64,000 nt of DNA, taken from NCBI RefSeq assembly GCF_025960875.1, contig NZ_JAODLR010000013.1, positions 1 to 64,000 of the forward strand. Direction: 5' to 3'. The notes beneath the pieces were generated by a model, which saw only the letters and a list, made by a program, of their open reading frames with translations, did not search any database and was not told the DNA's origin. Position 1 is the stretch's first letter. The number at the start of each line of letters is the position of its first letter. This stretch comes from Crystallibacter permensis. Its GTDB lineage: Bacteria > Actinomycetota > Actinomycetes > Actinomycetales > Micrococcaceae. The translations under genes and the position numbers were made by a program. Shown one piece after another: positions 55,872 to 64,000 of the stretch.

Positions 55872-56434
55872 CTGGTTCCTCCGTTCCGTCGGTTTGCTGC
55901 CTCCGCTTTGACCATCGCGACTTCCTCTTTACTGCCGATCGCCCGGATCAGCCCGGCTTCGATCCTGCGGACCTGTTCGCGGAACCGGTCCGCCTTGTCC
56001 GGGTCCGGAATGTCCAGGACGTGCAGGTACAGCGTCGAAGTGGACCGGTCCACGTCCACCACGAGGCTTCCGGGAATCAGCGAGATTGTATGGCCGGTGG
56101 CGGTGACCAGCAGGTCCGAATGGCTGCGCAACTTCACGGCCAACACTCCGTTCTTGGTCCTTGGTCCCCGGGTGAGGGCGATCCAGAAGACCTCGAAACT
56201 AGCCTTCGCCACGTTCAGCAGGAACGCCGCCACGAACACGGCTGCCGCCCAAAGATTCAGGCGTCCGGCCAGTTCTACCGGCGGCAGATAAAAGATATTG
56301 ACGACGGCGAGGGCGATGAGTAGTCCGAAAATCAGGTTGCCGGCGCTGAAGTCCTGCCAGAGGGCTCCCCAAAGGATGACCAGCCAGACCAGCAGCGGAA
56401 CTTCGACGAGCAGCGGGATCCGGGAACGGGTCAT
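55868..56434 (-). CDS. mnhE: Mrp/Mnh Na+/H+ antiporter subunit E
   Basis: A 188-residue subunit. Two or three N-terminal helices precede the conserved TKNGVLAVKLRSHSDLLVTA and ISLIPGSLVVDVD, features of MrpE. A cytoplasmic C-terminal domain follows. ATGA overlaps connect it to mnhD and mnhF. Confidence 0.92.
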   Translation of the reverse strand: MTRSRIPLLVEVPLLVWLVILWGALWQDFSAGNLIFGLLIALAVVNIFYLPPVELAGRLNLWAAAVFVAAFLLNVAKASFEVFWIALTRGPRTKNGVLAVKLRSHSDLLVTATGHTISLIPGSLVVDVDRSTSTLYLHVLDIPDPDKADRFREQVRRIEAGLIRAIGSKEEVAMVKAEAANRRNGGTS

Positions 56435-58053
56435 TGCTCAACCCCCTGTACCGCGCCGGTACCAAGGACGGCCTCGATATAGGGGGTGCGCTCGAGCATC
56501 GCCCGGGCCCCCTGGTCGCTCAGCTGGAACAGCGGGCCGGCAAAGACGGTCAGTGCCACGCCGAGTGCCACCAGGCCCATGGTGGCTCCGACCATGCTCT
56601 TCGGCAGCAGGTGGATGGTCCCCCTGCCGGAGAACCGGCCGGTGGGCTTGTCCGTCACGTACTTGGAAGTGCGCAGGGTGGAACCATCCGGTTTGCTGGC
56701 CAGCAGCACCGGATCCGGGTGCTCGGCGTCCTCCGGAGTACGCCAGAAGGCCCTGTTCCAGACGCGGGCCATGGCCATCAGGGTCAGCAGGGAGGTGACG
56801 ACGCTGCCGATAACCAGCGTGTACGACACCGGAGTGGCAAGATCGACGCCGCCTTGCAGCAGGCCGAGCTTGCCGAGGAAACCGGAGAAGGGCGGGATGC
56901 CTGCCAGGTTCATGGCCGGCACAAAGTACAGGATCGCCAGCAGCGGCGAGAGTTTCGCCATTCCGCCCAGCCGGTCCATGTTGGAGGTGCCGCCGCGGCG
57001 TTCGATCAGACCCGCCACCAGGAACAGGCTGGTCTGGACGGTAATGTGGTGCGCCACGTAGTACATCGTCGATCCCAGTCCGACCACGGAACTCATCGCC
57101 AGGCCGAAAACCATGTAGCCGATGTGGCTGACCAGCGTGAACGAGAGCATACGTTTGATGTCAATCTGGGCCAGCGCCCCAAGGATGCCGACCACCATGG
57201 TCAGCAACGCGATGATCATCAGGAAGGTGTTGATGCGGTCCCCGGGGAAGAGCAGCGTCTCGGTCCGGATCAGCGCGTAGACACCAACCTTGGTCAGCAG
57301 GCCGGCAAACACTGCGGTCACCGGAGCGGGCGCGGTGGGATACGAGTCGGGCAGCCAGAAGGACAGCGGGAACACCGCGGCCTTGATGCCGAACGCCACT
57401 ACCAGCATCAGGTGCAGAATCATCTGCGTGGAATCATCCAGCTCGGCCAGCTTCACGGCCAGATCGGCCATGTTGATGGTGCCGGTCGCCGCATAGATCA
57501 TCGCAATGGATAGCAGGAACAGCATCGAGGAAATAACGCTGACCACCACGTATGTCACGCCGGCCCGGACACGTGGCCCGGTTCCGCCCATGGTCATCAG
57601 GACATAGCTGGCGGTCAGCAGAATCTCGAAACCTACGTAGAGGTTGAACAGGTCCCCGGTGAGGAAAGCGTTGGACACTCCTGCCACGAGGATCAGGTAG
57701 GTGGGATGGAAAATCGAGATGGGACCGTCTTCGTCCCCATCGGCCATGCCTTGGCCGGACGCGTAGACCAGCACCGCCAGACTCACGGCCGAGGAGATCA
57801 CCAGCATCAGGGATGAAAGCTCGTCCACCACCAGGGAAATTCCGAACGGCGGAACCCAGCCACCAAGGAACACGGCCTGCACGCCCTGGGTCCAGGCCGA
57901 CCACAGCATGAGCAGTTCGACGGACAGTGTCAGGGCGAGCGTGGTGATGGCCACCGTCCGCTGCGCAACCGGCCGACGGATCAGGATGAAGGCAAAAGCA
58001 GCGCCCAGGAAAGGAAGGACAACGGCCAGCGGGGCCAGGCTTGCGGCGTTCAT
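56431..58053 (-). CDS. mnhD: Mrp/Mnh Na+/H+ antiporter subunit D
   Basis: A 540-residue subunit of about 14 helices, homologous to complex I NuoM/NuoN. It shows the proton-channel segments NLYVGFEILLTASYVLMTMGG and SHIGYMVFGLAM, with the conserved glutamate in the first. It is the usual ion-translocating partner of MrpA. It overlaps mnhC and mnhE by 4 bases each. Confidence 0.94.
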   Translation of the reverse strand: MNAASLAPLAVVLPFLGAAFAFILIRRPVAQRTVAITTLALTLSVELLMLWSAWTQGVQAVFLGGWVPPFGISLVVDELSSLMLVISSAVSLAVLVYASGQGMADGDEDGPISIFHPTYLILVAGVSNAFLTGDLFNLYVGFEILLTASYVLMTMGGTGPRVRAGVTYVVVSVISSMLFLLSIAMIYAATGTINMADLAVKLAELDDSTQMILHLMLVVAFGIKAAVFPLSFWLPDSYPTAPAPVTAVFAGLLTKVGVYALIRTETLLFPGDRINTFLMIIALLTMVVGILGALAQIDIKRMLSFTLVSHIGYMVFGLAMSSVVGLGSTMYYVAHHITVQTSLFLVAGLIERRGGTSNMDRLGGMAKLSPLLAILYFVPAMNLAGIPPFSGFLGKLGLLQGGVDLATPVSYTLVIGSVVTSLLTLMAMARVWNRAFWRTPEDAEHPDPVLLASKPDGSTLRTSKYVTDKPTGRFSGRGTIHLLPKSMVGATMGLVALGVALTVFAGPLFQLSDQGARAMLERTPYIEAVLGTGAVQGVEQ

Positions 58054-58523
58054 TCTTGTCCCCGAACTCTGGTCTTCGGTGCTGCCGGCCGTTCATCGGC
58101 GTCTTCGGGCGTGACGAATTCCGTGGTCTCTACCGGGATAGCGGTATCGTCCTCGGCGTCAAAGCTGGGCTGGTTGGCCACGCGGCGGTCTTCGATATCG
58201 TCCTGGACTTCGTCCTGGCGTCCCAGCACCCACGAACGGTAGATGATGCCGAGCATGAACGCGGTCACCGCGAAGGAAATCACAATGGAGGTCAGGATCA
58301 GGGCCTGCGGCAGTGGGTCATTGTATTCCCCGGCAGGAATATCCGCGTCATACAGCGGCGCGAGGCCAGCGGCCCCGCCGGTGGCCAGCAACAGGATGTT
58401 GGCGCCGTTGGCCAGCATCATCAGGCCGAGCATGACCCGGGTCAGGCTTCGTTCGAGAATCAGATAGACGCCCACCGCCACGAGAACTCCCATGACTACG
58501 AGCAGCGTGATGTTCACCGTCAT
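58050..58523 (-). CDS. mnhC: Mrp/Mnh Na+/H+ antiporter subunit C
   Basis: A 157-residue subunit homologous to NuoK. Three helices carry MLGLMMLANGANILLLATGG and DPLPQALILTSIVISFAVTAF-like segments. A 45-residue cytoplasmic tail follows, longer than in many MrpC proteins. It overlaps mnhA and mnhD by 4 bases each. Confidence 0.93.
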   Translation of the reverse strand: MTVNITLLVVMGVLVAVGVYLILERSLTRVMLGLMMLANGANILLLATGGAAGLAPLYDADIPAGEYNDPLPQALILTSIVISFAVTAFMLGIIYRSWVLGRQDEVQDDIEDRRVANQPSFDAEDDTAIPVETTEFVTPEDADERPAAPKTRVRGQE

Positions 58524-61522
58524 CGGGCTACTCCTTCCTCGATGGCGTCCGGCGCCGGCTGCGGCACACCCTCATCCGGCTTCGGCGCCTTCTCCTGGCT
58601 GCGCTCATCTACTTCCGCACCGAAACTGCGCAGAACGTCGAGCACCAGGCCCACCACCACCAGATAAACGCCGATGTCGAAGAACGTTGACGTGACGAAT
58701 TTATGGTCGCCGAATACCGGCAAGCTGAAATTGATGATGGCGCTTTGGAATACCTCGCCGCCGAAGAACAGCGGCGCCATGGCAGTCAAGGAAGCAATCC
58801 CCAGGCCGGCACCGAGCAGGAAGCCGGCGCTGACAGGGGTGGCTTCGGCGAGTTCCACGCGTCCGCCCGCCAGGTACCTGATCGCCAAGGCGATGCCTGC
58901 CAGCAGTCCGCCGGCGAAGCCGCCGCCGGGCAGGTTGTGTCCGGCCAGCAGCAGGTAGATCGAGAAGATCACCAATGAGTGGAACAGGAGTCTGGTGATG
59001 ACCTCGAAGATGATGGAACGCCGTTCAGGGGCGAGGGTCCGTCCGGCAACCAGCCAGGCATCCCTGGCCGAGGTTGCGAAGCGCCGGGCAGTGACCAGCG
59101 CGGCGGCATCCCGGCCGGTGTGCTCGGGCAGTTCGGTGAGGCGGTCCACCGACCCGGAGGCGACGTTCGAGGCGCGCATGCGCTTGTCTCCGCGGCTGCG
59201 GACGAAGATCAGGCTGGCCACGCCCGTGGCGGCGACGGCCAGTACGGAGATTTCGCCGTAAGTGTCCCACGCACGGATATCCACCAAGGTGACGTTGACA
59301 ATGTTGGCTCCGCCGCCGCCGTCGTACGCCAGCTGCGGGAATTCCAACGAGACCGGCAGCTGGGTGCGCGCTGCCATGGACGTCATGGCAATGACCACCA
59401 TGGCCAGGCCGAAGGCCGCACCGATCGCAGCCCGCAGCCATTTGAAACTGCTGGGGGTGCGCAGCCAGAGCCGTGCCGGCAGGGAGCGCAGTGCCAGCAC
59501 AATCGCGACCAGCACAATGGTCTCCACGAGCATCTGGGTCAACGCCAGGTCCGGCGCGCCCTGCAGCGCAAAGATCAGCGCGATGCCGTAACCGGTGACA
59601 GAGACCATCAGCACGGCCATGAACCTCTTGTTGGCCCTGATGGCAAGAATGGCCGCCACGATGATGCCCAGCCCCGCGAGCAGTTGCGCGGGAGAGTCGA
59701 AAGCGATCCAGCTGTCGGGCCAGGGCGTGTCCATCAGGAACACGGCGCTCAGCGGAGTGACGATCGAGACGCTGAGAATGACCACGAGGTAGAAAATCAG
59801 CGAGCCGCGCTGCGTGCGGCCCGTGACCCAGACGGCCACCTCATCCAGCACGCCGATGACGCCGCGGTAGGCGCGTTCACCAGTAAGCCCGCCGGAGAAG
59901 CGGTCCTGGAACGCGGTGACCCGGGTCCGGAACAGGAACAGCAGCGTGCCGACGGCCAGCGTCAGCACCGTCAGTCCGAGCGCCGGGGTCACGCCGTGCC
60001 ACAGAGCCAAGTGCCCGTCGGGCTGGCCGTCCGAGGGGAACAGTGAAACATAGGGGGCGATAATCGAGTCCAGCGGGGCGGGCCAGAGGCCGAACGCCAC
60101 AGTGGCTGCCGTCAGCAGCATCGGCGATGCGATAAACGCCCCGGGAATGCGTTTGAACGCGGTCTTCTTGACGTTGGGCTTGTAGGCAAACCCGCCCCAG
60201 ACAAACCGTGCACTGTAGGCAAAGGTCAACATGGAACCGACGACGACGCCGGCCAGCAGGACCGCTCCGGTCCAGCCGCCTTCGGAAGCGTGGTGGACGA
60301 AGGTCTCGTAGACCGACTCTTTCGCCACGAAGCCCAGCAGCGGCGGTACCCCTGCCATGGAGGCGGCACCGATTAGCGACACGGTAAATAGGACCGGCGC
60401 CGCCCGGTAGATTCCCGAAAGCTTCCGGATGTCGCGGGTGCCGGACTGGTGGTCGATGATACCGACCACCAGGAAAAGTGTCGCCTTGAAGAAGCCGTGT
60501 GCCAGCAGCAGTCCCAGGCCTGCCAGCGCACCGTCGCGGCTGCCCAACCCCACCACCATGGTGAGGAAGCCCAATTGGCTGACCGTGCCGTAGGCCAGGA
60601 TGAGCTTCAGGTCGAACTGTTTGAGTGCCAGCCACCCGCCGACCAGCATGGTCGCCAGGCCCAGGACCATCACGGTCCCCTCCCAGTACCGGGTATCCGA
60701 GAAACCCGGCGCGAACCGTGCCACCAGGTAAATGCCGGCCTTGACCATGGCCGCGGCATGGAGATAGGCGCTGACCGGCGTGGGCGCGGCCATGGCGGCA
60801 GGCAGCCAGAAATGGAACGGGACCAGGGCCGACTTGCTGATAGCGCCGACCAAGATCAGCAGGATGGCCACGTCGATCAACATGCCGTGCTGGATCAGTT
60901 CCGGGGCCGCGGCCATGATTTCCGAAATGCGGTAAGTACCCGCCGTCTGCCCGACCATGATCAGGCCGACGAGCATGGTCAGGCCGCCGAACGTCGTCAC
61001 GATCAGGGCCTGCAGGGCCGAACGCCGCGCCGCCAGACGGTGCCGCGCGTACCCGATCAGCAGGTAGGACAGGACGGTGGTTAGTTCCCAGAAGACGTAG
61101 AGCATGAGCAGGTCATCAGTGATGACCAGGCCGAACATGGCTCCGGCAAAGGCAAGCAGCTGCGCTCCGAACGGTCCGATGTTGGGATCATCGGCCTTGA
61201 AGTAGCGTGCGCAGTAAAAGAGGACCAGGGCGCCGACCCCGAGAATAAGGATCGCCAGCACAGCGGACAAGGTATCCATCCGGAAGGCCAGCTCCAGCCT
61301 CAGCTCCGGAATCCACGGGATAATTACCGACGGCGGCGCATTGGGTCCGCCGGAGAGTGCAGTTTGGTCCGATCCTGTGTACCGGTCGAAAGTGGCCAGG
61401 AGCCAGATGAAGCAACCGGCTGGAACGGCGGCCAGGATGTAGAAGGTTGAACGACCGAGTTTCCTGAAGATCCAAGGCGCGATGAAGGCCACCACGAAGA
61501 GCAGGGTGAGCACAACAAGCAC
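58520..61522 (-). CDS. mnhA: Mrp/Mnh Na+/H+ antiporter fused A-B subunit
   Basis: A 1000-residue, highly hydrophobic protein. The NuoL-like MrpA core (from DDLLMLYVFWELTTVLSYLL onward) and the MrpA C-terminal region are followed by an MrpB domain within the last 180 residues (RSIIFEVITRLLFHSLVIFS and GHNLPGGGFAGGL). The A-B fusion is one known Mrp arrangement. I chose the GTG at 61522, which has CGGAG upstream; a longer frame to 61624 also exists. It is the first gene of the mnhA-C-D-E-F-G operon. Confidence 0.93.
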   Translation of the reverse strand: MLVVLTLLFVVAFIAPWIFRKLGRSTFYILAAVPAGCFIWLLATFDRYTGSDQTALSGGPNAPPSVIIPWIPELRLELAFRMDTLSAVLAILILGVGALVLFYCARYFKADDPNIGPFGAQLLAFAGAMFGLVITDDLLMLYVFWELTTVLSYLLIGYARHRLAARRSALQALIVTTFGGLTMLVGLIMVGQTAGTYRISEIMAAAPELIQHGMLIDVAILLILVGAISKSALVPFHFWLPAAMAAPTPVSAYLHAAAMVKAGIYLVARFAPGFSDTRYWEGTVMVLGLATMLVGGWLALKQFDLKLILAYGTVSQLGFLTMVVGLGSRDGALAGLGLLLAHGFFKATLFLVVGIIDHQSGTRDIRKLSGIYRAAPVLFTVSLIGAASMAGVPPLLGFVAKESVYETFVHHASEGGWTGAVLLAGVVVGSMLTFAYSARFVWGGFAYKPNVKKTAFKRIPGAFIASPMLLTAATVAFGLWPAPLDSIIAPYVSLFPSDGQPDGHLALWHGVTPALGLTVLTLAVGTLLFLFRTRVTAFQDRFSGGLTGERAYRGVIGVLDEVAVWVTGRTQRGSLIFYLVVILSVSIVTPLSAVFLMDTPWPDSWIAFDSPAQLLAGLGIIVAAILAIRANKRFMAVLMVSVTGYGIALIFALQGAPDLALTQMLVETIVLVAIVLALRSLPARLWLRTPSSFKWLRAAIGAAFGLAMVVIAMTSMAARTQLPVSLEFPQLAYDGGGGANIVNVTLVDIRAWDTYGEISVLAVAATGVASLIFVRSRGDKRMRASNVASGSVDRLTELPEHTGRDAAALVTARRFATSARDAWLVAGRTLAPERRSIIFEVITRLLFHSLVIFSIYLLLAGHNLPGGGFAGGLLAGIALAIRYLAGGRVELAEATPVSAGFLLGAGLGIASLTAMAPLFFGGEVFQSAIINFSLPVFGDHKFVTSTFFDIGVYLVVVGLVLDVLRSFGAEVDERSQEKAPKPDEGVPQPAPDAIEEGVAR

Positions 61523-61728
61523 TATATTCTCCGGGGCTTCCTTCTGGGATTGGCGGTAAAAAGGCGCAAAAGCCTGATTCCATTCTACCGGTGGCATACG
61601 TCCGGTCCTGACGTTGCCCGTCACAATCGTCCTTACCCGCGCCCCTCCGATCGGCGTTTTACCGCGGATTCATCCACTGGTCAGCGGCTTAAGCTGTTCA
61701 CGAAGGGCGAAGAAGCTAGCATTCGGTT

Positions 61729-63108
61729 ATGAGCCACTCGTCAGGAAATCCGGCACCATCCACGAATGCCGGCTCTCCCTCGGAAGAGAGAATCAACAAG
61801 AAGCACGTGCTCGCATGGGCCTCCTGGGACTGGGGCTCGGCCGCCATCAACGCGATCATGACGACCTTCGTCTTCACGGTCTATCTGGTGAGCGACCCTT
61901 TCGGCGGCGAAGTCTATGCCTCGCAGATCCTCGGTTACGGCCTGGCTGTGTCCGGAGTTGCCATCGCCCTCCTGGCCCCGATCACCGGCCAGCGCTCGGA
62001 CTCGGGCGGACGGCGGAGGTACTGGCTGGGCGTCAACACCATGGCCGTCGTCGCACTGACGGCGCTGTGCTTCTTTGTCTACCCCTCCCCCGGGTTCCTC
62101 TTCGTCGGCGTCGCGCTGATCGCGCTGGCCAACATTTTCTTCGAGTTCGCCAACGTCAACTACTACGCGATGCTCGGCCAGATCTCCACGCCGTCCACAG
62201 TCGGCAAGGTCAGTGGCTTCGGCTGGGCCATGGGCTATGTCGGCGGCATCGTTGCCCTGGCGCTGGTGCTCATCGGGTTCGTCCTCCCCGAGACCGGCTG
62301 GTTCGGAGCCACCGCCGAAAACGGGCTGAACATCCGGTTGGTCGCGGTGTTCTCAGCCGTCTGGTTCCTGATCTTTGCGCTGCCGGTACTTTTCACCGTG
62401 CCGGAAATTCCCCGCCAGCCGAAGACCGCCCGGCTGGGCTTCTTCGCCTCCTACGGGCTATTGTTCCGCCGGATCAAGGCCATCTACCGGACCAGTCCGC
62501 ACACCATCTTCTTCCTGCTGGCCAGCGCGATCTTCCGGGACGGGTTGGCAGCCGTCTTCACCTTCGGCGGCGTGATCGCCGCCGGCACCTTCGGCTTCAC
62601 CCTGACCGAAGTCATCTTCTTCGCCATCGCGGGGAACGTCGTCGCGGCCCTTGGCGCAGTGGCCGGCGGAATCCTCGATGACCGGATCGGGCCGAAGAAG
62701 ATTATCGTCGGTTCCCTGATCGGGCTGATTGTCGCCGGCGCTGCTGTCCTTGTGCTCGGAGCCAACACGTACACCATCTTCGGCGCAACCCTGACCGGTG
62801 ACACCACTTTCTGGATCTTCGGGCTGATGCTGTGCCTCTTCGTCGGCCCCGCCCAGTCCTCCAGCCGCGCCTACCTGGCGAGGCTGGCCCCCAGGGGCGA
62901 GGAGGGAGAGTTCTTCGGCCTCTACGCCACCACCGGCCGGGCCGTCAGTTTCCTGGCCCCCACGCTCTTTGGCCTGAGCATTACCATTTTCGGCGCGCAG
63001 CGCTTTGGCATCCTGGGCATCCTCATCGTGCTGCTGGCCGGCCTGCTGGCACTGCTGCCGGTCAAGGAGCCGCGCGAGGTTCCGACGGCCCAAACGCCGT
63101 CGGCCTGA
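61729..63108 (+). CDS. MFS transporter (UMF1/Atg22-like)
   Basis: A 459-residue transporter of about 12 helices. The opening HVLAWASWDWGSAAINAIMT and ITGQRSDSGGRRRYWLG match the UMF1 family, related to fungal Atg22. The later segment GLYATTGRAVSFLAPTLFGL is also typical. The transported compound is unknown. Its stop codon directly abuts the dcd stop on the other strand. Confidence 0.87.
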   Translation: MSHSSGNPAPSTNAGSPSEERINKKHVLAWASWDWGSAAINAIMTTFVFTVYLVSDPFGGEVYASQILGYGLAVSGVAIALLAPITGQRSDSGGRRRYWLGVNTMAVVALTALCFFVYPSPGFLFVGVALIALANIFFEFANVNYYAMLGQISTPSTVGKVSGFGWAMGYVGGIVALALVLIGFVLPETGWFGATAENGLNIRLVAVFSAVWFLIFALPVLFTVPEIPRQPKTARLGFFASYGLLFRRIKAIYRTSPHTIFFLLASAIFRDGLAAVFTFGGVIAAGTFGFTLTEVIFFAIAGNVVAALGAVAGGILDDRIGPKKIIVGSLIGLIVAGAAVLVLGANTYTIFGATLTGDTTFWIFGLMLCLFVGPAQSSSRAYLARLAPRGEEGEFFGLYATTGRAVSFLAPTLFGLSITIFGAQRFGILGILIVLLAGLLALLPVKEPREVPTAQTPSA

Positions 63109-63693
63109 CTAGCGCTCGATCGTGGTGCGGTGGAAGTTGAGGTAACTGCGCGAAGCCGTCGGGCCCCGCTGGCCCTGGTACCGGTTGCCGTACTGGCCGG
63201 ATCCATAGGCGTGTTCGGCCGGCGAGGTCAGGCGGAAGAAGCACAGCTGGCCGATCTTCGAGCCCGGCCAGAGCTTGATCGGCAGGGTGGCCATGTTGGA
63301 CAGCTCCAGCGTCACGTGGCCGGAGAAACCAGGATCGATGAAGCCCGCCGTGGAGTGCGTGAGCAGACCCAGCCGGCCCAGCGAAGACTTGCCTTCCAGC
63401 CGGGCGGCGATGTCCTCCGGCAGGGTCACCGTTTCGTAAGTGGAACCCAGCACGAACTCGCCGGGGTGCAGGATGAACGGCTCATCGGGGTCCACCTCAA
63501 CGAGGCGGGTCAGTTCGGGCTGCTCCAGCTGCGGGTCGATGTGGGCATATTTGTGGTTGTCGAACAGCCGGAAGAACCGGTCAATCCGCACGTCCACGCT
63601 GGAGGGCTGGATCATTTCGGGCAGAAACGGGTCCAGGACAATTCGCTCGGCATCGAGTTCGGCTCGGATATCGCGGTCTGAGATCAGCACCAT
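63109..63693 (-). CDS. dcd: dCTP deaminase
   Basis: A 194-residue trimeric nucleotide deaminase. It starts [12 protein letters not shown] and has [31 protein letters not shown] and [18 protein letters not shown]. The glutamate of the SSLGRLGL region context and the [12 protein letters not shown] loop are catalytic in the family. Actinobacterial forms often also hydrolyse dUTP, so it may be bifunctional and supply dUMP for thymidylate. Confidence 0.93.
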   Translation of the reverse strand: MVLISDRDIRAELDAERIVLDPFLPEMIQPSSVDVRIDRFFRLFDNHKYAHIDPQLEQPELTRLVEVDPDEPFILHPGEFVLGSTYETVTLPEDIAARLEGKSSLGRLGLLTHSTAGFIDPGFSGHVTLELSNMATLPIKLWPGSKIGQLCFFRLTSPAEHAYGSGQYGNRYQGQRGPTASRSYLNFHRTTIER

Positions 63694-63831
63694 CTAAAAA
63701 TAACGCATGGCTTGCGGGAGTCTTCAATTCCGACGGCGGATCTACCGGCCGCCACTCTGTTGCCCAAGGCGCCGCAGTGGAAACATAGAGGGTACGGCCG
63801 CGCTGGCCGCCAGTTCGTTAACAGGGGAATC

Positions 63832-64000
63832 ATGGAAACCGGAAGCACTTCGCAACGCCCACGGCCCGCACTGCTGGTGGTTATGGCTACCGCCGTGGCG
63901 CTGCTTTTCACGCTCGTAACCGCCGCTCCCGCCTCAGCCGCCGAACCTGTCCGGGACCCGGCCAACATCAAGGTTCTGGTCAACAAAGCCCATCCGTCGA
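63832..64000 (+). CDS. Secreted D,D-carboxypeptidase-like protein (partial)
   Basis: The start of a gene cut by the right window edge; 56 codons are visible. An N-terminal signal peptide ends near TAAPASAAEP. The mature start PANIKVLVNKAHPS resembles the opening of VanY-type D-alanyl-D-alanine carboxypeptidases, which often read VLVNKxHPL. The catalytic domain lies outside the window, so the family call is tentative. Confidence 0.55.
   Translation, partial: METGSTSQRPRPALLVVMATAVALLFTLVTAAPASAAEPVRDPANIKVLVNKAHPS

Overview
This is a GC-rich, gene-dense chromosomal segment from an actinobacterium. The gene content best fits the Micrococcaceae (Arthrobacter and relatives). Evidence includes an HspR/HAIR-controlled dnaK-grpE-dnaJ-hspR operon, DUF3073 and DUF4235 proteins, a MarP-type periplasmic protease next to a Crp/GlxR regulator, a YkoEDC thiamine transporter behind a TPP riboswitch, a SAM-IV-like riboswitch, and a Mrp antiporter operon with a fused A-B subunit. 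The assignment rests on gene content and my knowledge of these families; no alignment was run.

Layout. 0.1-1.7 kb: aroQ and a DUF2332 protein. 1.7-9 kb: a block resembling the mycobacterial marP-crp-ponA2 neighbourhood (MarP, Crp with its own operator, Nudix, RidA, DUF4177, class A PBP, metallophosphoesterase, tRNA-Pro). 9-18.7 kb: an FAD monooxygenase, then purine genes purC/purD (-) and purF/purM (+) enclosing a class 3 asparaginase, an SCP-type protein and a small membrane protein, ending in DUF3073. 18.9-28 kb: a Septum_form membrane protein, clpB with a HAIR operator, several small enzymes, a DEAD-box helicase. 28-31.6 kb: trmB, an ECF sigma/anti-sigma pair divergent from a secreted-repeat lipoprotein with matching ECF promoters, and a RadC fragment-like gene. 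31.5-35.8 kb: the hspR-dnaJ-grpE-dnaK heat-shock operon with two HAIR boxes. 35.8-49.5 kb: an MMPL transporter, acetyltransferase, methyltransferase, FAD oxidoreductase, a Phd/PIN toxin-antitoxin pair, LysE exporter, LMW-PTP, a kinase-PabB fusion, a TetR/monooxygenase pair, cardiolipin synthase and PabC. 49.5-54.7 kb: SAM riboswitch, rhodanese and metZ, then the ykoEDC thiamine-precursor transporter with its TPP riboswitch. 55-61.6 kb: the mrp/mnh antiporter operon. 61.7-64 kb: an MFS transporter, dcd, and the start of a secreted D,D-carboxypeptidase-like gene cut by the window edge.

Regulatory logic visible in the sequence: Crp probably controls its own gene; HspR probably represses both its own operon and clpB; the ECF sigma factor probably drives itself and the lipoprotein; the antitoxin and the TetR repressor have palindromes at their own promoters; two metabolic transport or biosynthesis operons carry riboswitches. 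No insertion sequences, prophage genes, CRISPR arrays or rRNA were seen. The window looks like core chromosome with a few accessory cassettes (RadC-N, toxin-antitoxin, TetR/monooxygenase). I did not find a large undescribed system. The most unusual items are the kinase-PabB fusion, the stand-alone RadC N-terminal domain overlapping hspR, the mirrored ECF promoter pair, and the operator abutting the antitoxin start codon.
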